Made by a program: the position numbers and the translations under genes
Notes under the pieces: model-generated
The model's database searches: none
Told to the model about the DNA's origin: nothing
The model's input: only the letters and a program-made list of their open reading frames with translations
Shown here: one piece after another, positions 9,611-17,624 of the stretch
Layout of the letters: each line of letters opens with the position of its first letter
Position numbering within the stretch: the first letter of the stretch is position 1
NCBI GenBank assembly: GCA_963771295.1
Contig: CAVYTB010000012.1
Location: 66,388 to 130,387, forward strand
DNA: 64,000 nt
Reading direction: 5' to 3'
Origin: Acidiferrum sp963771295
Lineage (GTDB): Bacteria > Acidobacteriota > Terriglobia > Acidiferrales > UBA7541

Positions 9611-10744
9611 TCAGTCGGCAGCCAACGGACGCGCCAGCGCCTTGGTCATATCCGCGTGAAGCAGTCTGTGGAATAGGTGTTCGCCCGCTTCGCGCCGCAC
9701 CGAAAGTCGCCCCGCCAGGTAGGCGCGCGAACCCAGTCCGCGCTGCACCGAATCGCAGATGGCCATGTCTTCGTCCTGCACCGTTTCGCTGACGGCTATG
9801 CTTTCCCGGTGGTGCTGTTCGGCCGCCGCGCTGAGGTCCGCGAAATGGTAATCGAAGATCACCGCGCATTTGTCCACGCCGAGCGGCAGGACAAGGTTGG
9901 TGTCCATCACACCGGAATAAGCGTTGATCATGAAGTTCGGATAAATCCACAAATAAAACGCTTGGCCCTGCCGCGTGGAACCAATCGAGGATTCCATCGC
10001 GCCCGACGAATCCAGCGGGCTCGATTGCAGGCAGGAACGCTCGAAATTCTCGATGGTATATTTCGTGTACTCCATCACGCTGTTCAGTCCCTTGTGCGCG
10101 TGCGGCACGTGGTACCCGCCATCCAGATAATTGTCCACGTAAACCTTCCAGTTGCAGTTCAACGTATAGATGCGGCGATCGAAATAGTGCAGATTTTCCT
10201 GCAGCTTCAGCGGCGCCACCAGTTCCGGCGCTTTGCCCAGAAATTCGTGCAGCGGCCTGGCCGTTCCGTCGAGGTTCACGAAGATGAAGTTCTCCCAGCT
10301 ACCCACGCGCACTGGAACCAGCCCGTGGTCCGCGCGGTTGAAGTTGCACACGCCGTCGAACTCCACCATGCCCTTCAACGCGCCGTCATTTCCATACGTC
10401 CAGCCGTGATACGGGCAGCGGAACTGTTTCGCGCAACCTACTTCTTCCGGGACCACTGCGGCGGCATGGTGGCGGCACACGTTGAAGAACGCGCGCAGCA
10501 CGCCATCGTCGCTGCGCACCACGATCAGCGGCTCGCCGTTCACGTCGATGGTGAAGTATTCGCCGCGTTCGCTCACCTGGTCCAGCCGTCCCACCATTTG
10601 CCAGTTCGCCGCGAACACGCTGCTGCGTTCCAGTTCCTCGATGCGTTTCTCGAAATACCACGGCGCGGGAATCGTGAAGGCTTTCTCCAGAGGATCGGCG
10701 GGATTGTACAGGTTCAGAACATCGCGGACGCTGCGCTCATTCAT
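9611..10744 (-). CDS. Rieske non-haem iron oxygenase, alpha subunit type
   Basis: Ring-hydroxylating or choline-monooxygenase-like oxygenase. The Rieske [2Fe-2S] ligands are complete: C90-x-H92 and C110-x2-H113 (CPYHGWTY). The catalytic domain follows, with DNYLDGGYHVPHAH giving the mononuclear iron histidines. No reductase or ferredoxin gene is adjacent, so the electron donor is elsewhere and the substrate cannot be named; glycine betaine or choline type substrates are possible from similarity. 377 residues from the ATG at 10744, with GGAG about 10 nt upstream. It is the last backbone gene before the split tRNA. Confidence 0.88.
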   Translation of the reverse strand: MNERSVRDVLNLYNPADPLEKAFTIPAPWYFEKRIEELERSSVFAANWQMVGRLDQVSERGEYFTIDVNGEPLIVVRSDDGVLRAFFNVCRHHAAAVVPEEVGCAKQFRCPYHGWTYGNDGALKGMVEFDGVCNFNRADHGLVPVRVGSWENFIFVNLDGTARPLHEFLGKAPELVAPLKLQENLHYFDRRIYTLNCNWKVYVDNYLDGGYHVPHAHKGLNSVMEYTKYTIENFERSCLQSSPLDSSGAMESSIGSTRQGQAFYLWIYPNFMINAYSGVMDTNLVLPLGVDKCAVIFDYHFADLSAAAEQHHRESIAVSETVQDEDMAICDSVQRGLGSRAYLAGRLSVRREAGEHLFHRLLHADMTKALARPLAAD

Positions 10745-10841
10745 AAAAGGATGACTCCGGCATGAAGTAAGAGGACGACAGTATTTTGATTCAGAACGCC
10801 GGCGAGGCGCAAGGGCAGGGAACTTCGCTGACAAAAAGTGG

Positions 10842-10903
10842 TGGTGCGGGAGAGAGGACTTGAACCTCCACGGGTGTTACCCCACAAGATTACTAATCTT
10901 ATC
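10842..10903 (-). pseudogene. 3' half of a split tRNA-Leu(UAG) gene
   Basis: Read on the minus strand, this is the 3' part of a class II tRNA: anticodon 3' stem TCTTG, a 15-nt variable arm with GGG/CCC stem, T-arm GGAGG-TTCAAGT-CCTCT, acceptor strand CTCCCGC, then A and encoded CCA at 10842-10844. No D-arm or 5' acceptor strand follows upstream. The missing partner is at 37141-37179, whose acceptor GCGGGAG pairs perfectly with CTCCCGC. Joined, the halves give a complete tRNA-Leu with loop CTTAGGA. On its own this copy cannot be functional. Confidence 0.9.
10887..10903. other. Left attachment junction of the tRNA-Leu island
   Basis: Hybrid site where chromosomal tRNA 3' sequence (ATCTTG on the minus strand) meets island DNA. 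The island side reads AAGATTAGTA, an imperfect imitation of the tRNA anticodon stem-loop AAGACTTAGG, as expected for crossover by a tyrosine integrase in the anticodon loop. The partner site is at 34299-34311. An 11-bp direct repeat GTCGGCCCCGT occurs just inside this end (10944-10954) and near the other end (34160-34170); these may be arm-type integrase sites. Assignment is by inference. Confidence 0.7.
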
Positions 10904-10966
10904 GCCCACAAATAACTCCTTTAATTTCATTCGATTAAAATAGGTCGGCCCCGTCCCGGCCCTAAT

Positions 10967-11146
10967 CTAATTCAACCTGTGTTTCATCCCGAGGAGCCAG
11001 TTATCCTTCCTGCCTGGCTTACTGAAGGCCAAGTCGCCGTTCGCTATCGCGCGCCGCAAGCATTTGGTGGGAAGGTCGGCGTAAACCGCCGCATTCGCTA
11101 AGTCCATCCAGCGTCTCGTACTCAAGTCGATACCAACCGTCTCCAT
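10967..11146 (-). CDS. Small excisionase/AlpA-like DNA-binding protein
   Basis: 59-residue protein whose middle, MDLANAAVYADLPTKCLRRAI followed by NGDLAFSKPGRKDNWLL, follows the winged-helix pattern of excisionase-type HTH_17 domains; the last recognition strand looks shortened. Its place, 65 bp inside the island's left end, is where an excisionase normally sits. The ATG at 11146 has AAAGG 7 nt upstream; a GTG at 11164 would add six residues. No integrase gene is found in the same island. Confidence 0.6.
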   Translation of the reverse strand: METVGIDLSTRRWMDLANAAVYADLPTKCLRRAIANGDLAFSKPGRKDNWLLGMKHRLN

Positions 11147-11328
11147 CACGCACCTTTCTTTCACTCAAAAAAATCGGAAAATATTAAACGGGGAGGAGAA
11201 CGCGAAAATAGCGACTTACGCGCGCTTTTCCATTCCGAATCGGGGCGTCCGCTACCTACCCCTTAGTCGCAACATATAAGTGCGAGGACCCCCGCAAAAC
11301 CCATGGTCCTGAAGCAAGAAACGTATCT

Positions 11329-11589
11329 CTACGCGGCGACGGCCACCGGCTCGGACTTTCCCGAGCGCTTCTTTGCGCCGCTACGAAAACTGATGGCTTT
11401 GAGTGGCACTTTCCACCTGCGCGATTGTCCCGAAGGACTATCGAGGCCCCTGCCGTACTTCCGTTCCAGCTTCGCGGCCATCGCGGGCCAGTCGGCGACG
11501 CAGATGTGCGCCTGTTGGTCGTGATAGTCCAGACGAACAATTACCTCGGCTGATTCTTTGATTCGTTTCACGGCACACACCTTTCCCAT
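11329..11589 (-). CDS. Small hypothetical protein of the island replicon
   Basis: 86-residue basic protein, not recognised. It starts MGKVCAVKRIKESAEVIVRL and contains a DYHDQQAHICVADWPAMAA segment that looks like a folded alpha/beta unit. Strand and spacing agree with the leftward genes on both sides. An overlapping frame on the same strand is less protein-like. Confidence 0.45.
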   Translation of the reverse strand: MGKVCAVKRIKESAEVIVRLDYHDQQAHICVADWPAMAAKLERKYGRGLDSPSGQSRRWKVPLKAISFRSGAKKRSGKSEPVAVAA

Positions 11590-11629
11590 AGCGCCCACGG
11601 CGCTTTTGCTAATTGGTTTGTTCGGTTGA

Positions 11630-12556
11630 CTAAACTTTTCCGTGCAGGGTAGCGAACTCCTGCCGCTCCTCGGGAGTCAGCGTTCCGTCCCAATCTTTCC
11701 TGAGTAGTTCATCGTGGCGATTCCTCAGTCGGTCTCTGGACCGCTGTCGCTCTAACATGCGTTTTCGGCGTTCCTCCGGAGTGTAATAGGTCTCTCCGGG
11801 GGCCTCTTTGCGGTACCGCTTCAAGATTGCGTACAGCTGCGGAGGACGGACGACATCCCGTGACTCGGCAAGGTCGATAACGCGCTTGATTACCCCCGCG
11901 ACGGTCTCGTTCTCGCTGGGGGTCTTTGCCTCGGCCTTGATAAGTTCAGCGAATGGTCGGAAATTCTCCGATAGCTTCGAAATTCCGAGTCGCTTCCAGA
12001 AGTTTCCTGTAACCGAAAAATGTCGGTCGGTCGGGTCGTACACTTTCCCCTCCGGCGCGCCGCTCTTCCTTCCTACCTTCTTTATTTCTTCTAACTTCTT
12101 AGGAGGCGCGGGCGCATTGATTTCATTTGGACTTACAAGAGTGCTTAGGCCAGAGCTGTCGTCATTCATGGCCGGAGCACAACCCATTTTTGGCCGAAGC
12201 TCTCCTATGCTTAGGCCACTGGTGGACTGAGCAGAGGTTTCGCTTAGGCCGTCCGTGGCCGGAGCAGAATCGTATTTCTCAACCCTTACGATTGAATCGC
12301 TGTACTGATTCCCGCGTCGGAGTAGGGTGATGTAACCCAGTTTTCGGAGCGCCGCTACGGCGCGCCTGATTGCGCGACCGGATAACCCGAGTTCTACAGC
12401 AACGTTCTGAAAATTCACATCCGCGATACCGCAATGCGGTCCCTTGCGAAAGTCGGCCACGAGCAACAAGTACGAGAAGATGAACCAAGCGTCCGGTCCG
12501 ATTCGGGGCATGTGTTCCCTGACGCCCCGCCGTAGCATTACAAATCCGTTTTCCAT
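11630..12556 (-). CDS. Winged-helix replication-initiator-like protein
   Basis: 308-residue protein. Residues about 1-85 resemble the N-terminal winged helix of phage or plasmid replication proteins: GPDAWFIFSYLLLVADFRKG, then VAVELGLSGRAIRRAVAALRKLGYI as a classical recognition helix. The centre is low-complexity and Pro/Ser rich (about 95-165). The C-terminal part is helical and charged, with PEERRKRMLERQRSRDR. The arrangement suggests DNA binding in replication or its control. No Walker motif is seen, so it is not a helicase. Confidence 0.6.
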   Translation of the reverse strand: MENGFVMLRRGVREHMPRIGPDAWFIFSYLLLVADFRKGPHCGIADVNFQNVAVELGLSGRAIRRAVAALRKLGYITLLRRGNQYSDSIVRVEKYDSAPATDGLSETSAQSTSGLSIGELRPKMGCAPAMNDDSSGLSTLVSPNEINAPAPPKKLEEIKKVGRKSGAPEGKVYDPTDRHFSVTGNFWKRLGISKLSENFRPFAELIKAEAKTPSENETVAGVIKRVIDLAESRDVVRPPQLYAILKRYRKEAPGETYYTPEERRKRMLERQRSRDRLRNRHDELLRKDWDGTLTPEERQEFATLHGKV

Positions 12557-12616
12557 ATCATCCGTTCCTATCCCCGCATTCCGATTTCATCCGTTTACCC
12601 TCGTGACAGAGGGAAC

Positions 12617-12644
12617 GGGGAGTATCGTGTCACCGATACTCCCC
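12617..12644. other. Perfect 11-bp hairpin or operator
   Basis: GGGGAGTATCG and its exact reverse complement flank a 6-nt loop in the 125-bp gap between two leftward genes. No T-run follows on either strand, so it is a poor intrinsic terminator. An operator or replication-related palindrome fits equally well, since the next gene downstream is the putative replication protein. Confidence 0.55.
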
Positions 12645-12681
12645 GCGTATGGGACGGATGTAACCATGCAAACCTGAAATT

Positions 12682-13023
12682 TTATCTTTCGAGATTTCTA
12701 TGTCGCAGCTTCCGCCGCGAATCCCGCGCGATAATTCTCGCGGAGTTCCCGGCGTCGCGCGGCCCGGATAGCAGCCATGCGTTCCTCAATGAGGGGTTGA
12801 AGCTGGGGTACTTTCGCCAGTCGATTGGCAGGACCGATTCGTCGGTCAATGCCTGCATAGCTTGCACGGCTATTTCGATTCGGTTCACTTGGTCGGCGTG
12901 AAGCTCTATCGCCCCACGAAGCCAGAGGTTCAGACTGGCCGTGTTGAGGCGCGCCGCCATCGCTACCGGCTGCTGTGGGCTTCCGATTTCTTGAATGGCT
13001 TTCCGCGCTTGCTCGAATGTCAT
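12682..13023 (-). CDS. Hypothetical protein
   Basis: 113 residues, mostly helical, starting MTFEQARKAIQEIG. The C-terminus is strongly basic (RDSRRKLRHRNLER). Not recognised. It lies between the putative replication gene and the 475-residue island gene and is read in the same direction. Spacing suggests a separate small gene of the island replicon. Confidence 0.5.
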   Translation of the reverse strand: MTFEQARKAIQEIGSPQQPVAMAARLNTASLNLWLRGAIELHADQVNRIEIAVQAMQALTDESVLPIDWRKYPSFNPSLRNAWLLSGPRDAGNSARIIARDSRRKLRHRNLER

Positions 13024-13266
13024 GGCCTTACTCTCCTAAAGATTCTTAAAAACTCGCAGGCACCGAAAAAAGGACCGCCATCGGCGGAGATGTACTACCG
13101 GTAGTAAGTCGGCGCAGAAGTTCGGTTGACTAAACAAATTGGAAGGGGCATCCGGGCAGGACGCACCCCGCGCAAGGGCAGGAGAAAGAGACTTTCGTCC
13201 CCCTCTCCCTCCTAATCAAGGTTACGAAACTTACTGCTTCCCCTTAGTTGTCTGACTGACAAAGAG

Positions 13267-14682
13267 TTAAGCGGCATCTTCGAGGTCACTCTCATTGTCA
13301 TCTTGCTCCCAAGGCTCGTTTTCGAGTTCACCCCAAGAGTCGTCTTCGTTTCGCGGGAGTTCGTCGAGCCACTCCTTGCTCTTGAAACGCTTCTTGGAAT
13401 CGACCGCTAACGTAAAATGCTCGAGTTGCTTTCGCAGGTTCTCGGTACTGTCTTTCTGGGAACGCCACACGCTCTTCGCATCGCTGAACGTCCAGAGGAC
13501 GCACGGTCCCATAGTTTCGATGACTACTTCCATCGGTAGGGGCGGAGTGATTTCTTCGCGCCCGCGCTTAGGGAGTTCAGCTGCAGAAAATTCAAATTGT
13601 TCCTTTTGCTTCCCGCGGAGAACGGTCCTATTTTGTGGCCAAGTAGCGACGATGGAATATTCCTTGTCATACGCTGTGGCCAGGTAGCTGTGCTCTCTGA
13701 TGTCGAATTTCTCCGCCTCGCTGTTGCCGTACACTTCGATGGCCTCGCTCGCTACTGGGTCGGGGTGCGTAAGCGTGGGGATGGCCCTTTCGAAATCGCG
13801 GCCTGTTTCCTCGTCAAATGAAGAGATGAAACTAAATTCAACTTTGCCGTATGCGCTCTCCGTGTCACCCGCACCGATAGCGTGCGCGTGGAGGGGGTGA
13901 ACTCGCTGGGGCTCCCATCGACGCCTCGGCATGCAGTGCATTTTGCTTTCAAGGAACCGCTGAAGCATCTTCTGCGCAACAGTGGGACCCTCCTTGCGCA
14001 AACCATCCCTAATAGATGGCCATAGTTCCTCTGCCCGCTTTTCGGCTTTCCGCAGGCATTGCTTAACCTGTCCTTGGGTGACAGCGCCCTTGCGCTCGTG
14101 AAGCACCTCGCCGGAAAGACGCTCTGCAATTTCCTTGTCTGTGTAGCCGCACCGGTACGCAAGATAGAGGCAGGCGGCGCGCATTGCAGCTTCAGCAGGA
14201 TTCCCGGCGTACTGAGTGATGAGGATTTGCAGGAAGCTGTCGAAGTAGGCCCACTCGGGAGCTTCGCGCCGTGGAATTGCGTAGGAATACCTGCCTTGAA
14301 TACCAGACGGGTCGTCCAGGTCAAGATATTTAGCACAGATGTCCTTCACGCTGTGATGTTGCTTCGTCACGTGGTCAAACGCCCACCGGTCGAAGCGGTC
14401 TTCCCTGTTCGGTTCAGTCGGCTCCGGAGTTGGGCCGGGGAATGTTTTCCCGTGTTTCTGCGCCACCGCCCCCAGGGGAGCACCCGTCACCGAATCGCGC
14501 TTTCGCATCCGCGTGCCGGGGAGCCCCGCATTGCGCAAAATCAGTTCCCATTTTCTCCGAAGCTCGCGACTCCCGTGCTGTGCGTGCCTTTTCTCTCCCG
14601 CCGTGCTTTCGTACTTCGCTAACTTTCGTTCTGCCTTTCGGACCTGATTCCAACCAACTCCTGACTTCTGCCCTTTGCCCAT
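13267..14682 (-). CDS. Hypothetical island protein with internal HTH-like segment
   Basis: 471-residue cytoplasmic protein of unknown function. The N-terminus is very basic (GKGQKSGVGWNQVRKAERKL). Residues about 165-240 contain a helix-turn-helix-like stretch, YRCGYTDKEIAERLSGE followed by VTQGQVKQCLRKAEKRAEE, reminiscent of sigma-factor or transposase-type helices. The C-terminus is strongly acidic (NEPWEQDDNESDLEDAA). The ATG at 14682 is preferred to the in-frame TTG at 14694. Position suggests a regulatory or early gene of the island. Confidence 0.65.
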   Translation of the reverse strand: MGKGQKSGVGWNQVRKAERKLAKYESTAGEKRHAQHGSRELRRKWELILRNAGLPGTRMRKRDSVTGAPLGAVAQKHGKTFPGPTPEPTEPNREDRFDRWAFDHVTKQHHSVKDICAKYLDLDDPSGIQGRYSYAIPRREAPEWAYFDSFLQILITQYAGNPAEAAMRAACLYLAYRCGYTDKEIAERLSGEVLHERKGAVTQGQVKQCLRKAEKRAEELWPSIRDGLRKEGPTVAQKMLQRFLESKMHCMPRRRWEPQRVHPLHAHAIGAGDTESAYGKVEFSFISSFDEETGRDFERAIPTLTHPDPVASEAIEVYGNSEAEKFDIREHSYLATAYDKEYSIVATWPQNRTVLRGKQKEQFEFSAAELPKRGREEITPPLPMEVVIETMGPCVLWTFSDAKSVWRSQKDSTENLRKQLEHFTLAVDSKKRFKSKEWLDELPRNEDDSWGELENEPWEQDDNESDLEDAA

Positions 14683-14700
14683 GCGTTCACCCAAAGCAAA

Positions 14701-14753
14701 AAGCCCGAGCGACTCAGAGATTCTAAAATTTCTCTGGGTCGTCCTCGGGCTTT
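14701..14753. terminator. Strong bidirectional hairpin terminator
   Basis: AAAGCCCGAG pairs with CTCGGGCTTT, and the inner arms CGACTCAGAGA and TCTCTGGGTCG extend the stem with one bulge around a short AT-rich loop. A-run on the left and T-run on the right allow termination in both directions. It lies 77 bp downstream of the leftward 14830-15270 gene and just before the start of the next leftward gene. Confidence 0.75.
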
Positions 14754-14829
14754 CCTCACTCCAATCGCCTTTGGGAACAACGCGCGTTCGTCACGCCGGT
14801 CTAGGTTTTTTGCTACTGCCACTACTACT

Positions 14830-15270
14830 TCAAAAGTCCAGACGGCTCATCCGAAACTTCGTCACTACAACCTGCTTCTGAGGGATTGACGAATATGGAT
14901 TCTCCTTTACCATCGGAAGGCGGAAGAACTCTCTCTTGCGCCACTTGCCCGCCGCGTCAAAAAATATCACCAAGACATCACGACCTGCCTGGACGTTCCG
15001 CGTACCTCCGCCCGGATGGTCTCCTTCCCAGTTAAACTCGGTCACTTCGAGACGCATACCTTCATGCGGGCAGTTCTTGCAGTCCGCAGGTTTCGGCCAC
15101 ATGTAACATGGTTCGGGAAAGAAGTTCACCTCGCCGGCGTCGTCTACTACCGAATCTGAGAAGTGAGGACGATACTGACAGAATCGCGCAGGCGTAAGCG
15201 GGTTCTGCTTTCCTTCCGCGCGTCCTCGCGCTTTGTTGCTCATTCTCGGATTGTATGTCGTGTCTTGCAT
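14830..15270 (-). CDS. Hypothetical Cys-rich protein, possible metal-binding
   Basis: 146 residues, not recognised. The centre has CYMWPKPADCKNCPHEG, four Cys/His residues in a spacing that could bind zinc, followed by beta-rich sequence (GRDVLVIFFDAAGKWRKREFF). The N-terminus is basic. The ATG at 15270 has a purine stretch (AGGCGAAAG) directly upstream. The strong hairpin at 14701-14753 follows it, so it is probably its own transcription unit. Confidence 0.6.
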   Translation of the reverse strand: MQDTTYNPRMSNKARGRAEGKQNPLTPARFCQYRPHFSDSVVDDAGEVNFFPEPCYMWPKPADCKNCPHEGMRLEVTEFNWEGDHPGGGTRNVQAGRDVLVIFFDAAGKWRKREFFRLPMVKENPYSSIPQKQVVVTKFRMSRLDF

Positions 15271-16044
15271 CTTTCGCCTATCCTACCAAATTCTCGAAAA
15301 ATCCGAAGTGACTCCCATCACAAATTAAGCCGCTCGCTGATGGTTCTCTCGGCACAGCAACGGGCAAGCCCAAGAGCGCTGACGCACAATGGTCTGCGAT
15401 CTGAAAAACAATTTCCACCGAGCAATCGCGTTGACCGAAAAGCAGGACCCGAGGGCGGTGCCGGGGGCGGAGGTCTCTACGGTTTGGTCCATAGTCAGGT
15501 ACCCGCCACTGGGAAATAGCCATATTATAGGTCGCCGAGAGTGAACATTGGTCACGCACCCGGCGAGTAACAAATAATATTTTACATCTCTCGTCAACAC
15601 TTCTCATGGTACGTACATATCTTAAGAATGGGTTGCGTCAGGGGAGGGCAGAGATTACCGGCGGTACCGTCGATGTCAACGGCACATGGTATCCATGATC
15701 GGCGATAGTCCTGAGGTATTTTTCGAGCTTGGGAAAAAGATCACCATTTATGATCTCTGGGATTGCGAGGTGGGTGTTTTTCTTTTCTGTCGAAATTCGC
15801 CCGGTGCATATTGATGGCAGCCACGGTTGATTCACTACTGAGTATTTCCGATAAGAACGAAAACGACGAAGAATAAACCTCGCTTGAACGCTCCTCGGGA
15901 GAGAGTTCCGGCGAGTCTGTGACGCTCCAATGATCCGCATTCCGCGCATTGGGCGCACATCCGGGCCTTCCTTTCAAACGGCCGGGAGGAACTCGTCTGC
16001 TCGCATATCGCCAAAAGTGCCGGCTCAGCTGTTCCCCGCGCATC
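15271..16044. other. Gene-poor gap between replicon-like block and glycosylation cluster
   Basis: About 775 bp without a gene I can support. Several short open frames exist on the minus strand (for example 15325-15600 and 15638-15958), but none has a convincing ribosome site or recognisable domain, and two frames overlap each other. The stretch near 15640-15830 reads moderately protein-like (ending NGDLFPKLEKYLRTIADHGY) and may be a decayed gene fragment. It marks a change in gene content between the two parts of the island. Confidence 0.5.
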
Positions 16045-17004
16045 CTAATGCAAACTGCCGTCGAACGCTGCATCAACGTAATGAAGCAGCAGGGACGTGG
16101 AAGTGAAGCCTTCGGGTAATCGGACCCGTGAATGCGGGACCTGACAGCCACGGTACAGCAGTGCATCGCCAAGGCGCTGGTAAATCGCGACCTGACCTTC
16201 GCCCGTGCCGAGCTTGATGGGCCACGGCGACTCGGCGACCGGTTCAGGCGAAGCATCGATGCACACCGTGACGCTGTAATCACATTGCTCGCGATCTACG
16301 TGCTCCTTCAGTTCCGCACCGCTCAAGTAAGAAACAAAATATGCGTAAGAGGGTTTCAGCACGGTCTCGGAAACGTCGCTAATCGCGTGCGTGAGCTGTG
16401 AATGAATGAAGCGCGCGACCTCTTCGTTGTGCGCGGCAAATCGCCGTCGCACTTGCTCGTCTCCAACCACGTAGCGGCCTTTCCGGGTCTGGCAGCGATA
16501 GTACCTGCGCATCGCTCCAACGTGAAACGGATGGATCAAGCCGGGAACGGAAACATAGCCGTTCTCGAACGCGTTCGCATAGGCGAGCGATTCGCTCCGC
16601 CACGCGCGCCGTTTTTGTCCGAGATAATCCGGTTCCACGAGTATGTTCGCCTCCGTCAATACCCACCGCACGTGCGCGGGCAGATCGTCTTCCACCGCGG
16701 TCCCGGGCGTCATCCGGGATAAATACTCGAAGTACTCGTCACCGACCCAGAAGGGCCAGATCGCAAGTGTTCCGGGGTCTTCTACCCAGGCAATGCGTTC
16801 GGTGGCGTAGAAATCGTCGCTGAAATCGATTCGCGCCGCCATTGCCGGAGGCAGCGGACCCTCCCAGGCAAACCAGCACGAAGGATTCACTACAACAGTT
16901 CCCGGCAGTTCTTGATTCCGCAGCAGACACGCGGGCGTCAGATAATACGGCTGCTCGTCGAGCAGACAATGGTAGAGCTCTGAAGGCAGTCCGTGCGGAG
17001 TCAT
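16045..17004 (-). CDS. 2-oxoglutarate/Fe(II) oxygenase-like protein
   Basis: 319 residues. The C-terminal third has the jelly-roll iron pattern: H235-V-D237 in KEHVDREQCDY, distal H291 in CQVPHSR, and R293 two residues later as a possible 2-oxoglutarate contact. The N-terminal 200 residues are not recognised. The ATG at 17004 overlaps the stop of the upstream oxygenase gene by 4 bp (ATGA), so translation is coupled. Being the last gene of the cluster operon, it could hydroxylate proline or another residue of the repeat proteins. That substrate is inferred from context only. Confidence 0.65.
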   Translation of the reverse strand: MTPHGLPSELYHCLLDEQPYYLTPACLLRNQELPGTVVVNPSCWFAWEGPLPPAMAARIDFSDDFYATERIAWVEDPGTLAIWPFWVGDEYFEYLSRMTPGTAVEDDLPAHVRWVLTEANILVEPDYLGQKRRAWRSESLAYANAFENGYVSVPGLIHPFHVGAMRRYYRCQTRKGRYVVGDEQVRRRFAAHNEEVARFIHSQLTHAISDVSETVLKPSYAYFVSYLSGAELKEHVDREQCDYSVTVCIDASPEPVAESPWPIKLGTGEGQVAIYQRLGDALLYRGCQVPHSRVRLPEGFTSTSLLLHYVDAAFDGSLH

Positions 17005-17618
17005 CGGTGCACCCACCCGTTCACCGTAAACCGGCTGTCGGCAAAATCGCCGGAGACGCAATTCACGGGCAGTACCTCATGTAGGCTATTGCTCGGAAAA
17101 AAGATCATCTGATTCTGCGAAGGGTGAATCGTTTGATAGTCCCCTGCGCTCACGTTGCCGTACAGGTCGACCCGGGAGTCGTACACGCGGAGCGCACCGC
17201 CATCGAACCCTTTCGGCTCGCGAAAAAAATAATAAATGAAAGTGATCATGCGGCTGCGGACGGAATCAGAATCGTCGTCGCGGTGCATCTTGAAAAACTG
17301 GCCGTGGTTCGTCGCGGTCAGTTGAATTTCGAATTGCGAGATCGGAAACGGCGGCTGGCGAAGCCGTGCGACCACAAACGGCAGGTAGCTGGTTATCCGG
17401 TCCACAAACAGCTCCTTACAGGCGTGGAGGTCGTAGAGCACATGGGATCGCCGGTAAGAATTGTCTGTGCGGCTGTCGCCGCCCGCATCCAGGACGCCCG
17501 ATCGCGTAAACTCTTGCCCTCGACGCATCGTGTACTGAAGCAAACCGGCCCATTCCTGCGCCACGAGGAACTCGTCCAGGACCACCAGCGGAGTCGGGTG
17601 CTGCCAAACTTCTAGCAT
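17001..17618 (-). CDS. 2-oxoglutarate/Fe(II)-dependent oxygenase, prolyl-hydroxylase-like
   Basis: 205 residues with a complete 2OG-Fe(II) signature: H112-R-D114 in FFKMHRDDDSDS, distal H180 in NSLHEVLPV, and R196 in SRFTVNGW as the 2-oxoglutarate anchor. The segment IYYFFREPKGFDGGALRVYD matches the core strands of prolyl-4-hydroxylase-type oxygenases. It starts 7 nt after the stop of the 1393-residue gene and overlaps the next oxygenase by 4 bp. Peptidyl-proline hydroxylation is a reasonable guess given the proline-rich operon partner, but the substrate is not shown by sequence. Confidence 0.85.
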   Translation of the reverse strand: MLEVWQHPTPLVVLDEFLVAQEWAGLLQYTMRRGQEFTRSGVLDAGGDSRTDNSYRRSHVLYDLHACKELFVDRITSYLPFVVARLRQPPFPISQFEIQLTATNHGQFFKMHRDDDSDSVRSRMITFIYYFFREPKGFDGGALRVYDSRVDLYGNVSAGDYQTIHPSQNQMIFFPSNSLHEVLPVNCVSGDFADSRFTVNGWVHR

Positions 17619-17624
17619 CTCTGT

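Noticed and set aside
12617..12644. Intrinsic terminator
   Set aside because: Perfect stem but no T-run on either side; listed as hairpin or operator.
13267..14682. Sigma factor or terminase
   Set aside because: Only a short HTH-like stretch is visible; no sigma region 2/4 signature, no Walker motif.
15325..15600. 91-residue minus-strand gene
   Set aside because: Overlaps another equally long frame, has no ribosome site and no domain-like sequence.
15741..16283. 180-residue minus-strand gene
   Set aside because: Mostly overlaps the 3' part of the 2OG oxygenase-like gene in another frame; Ser/Arg-rich shadow.
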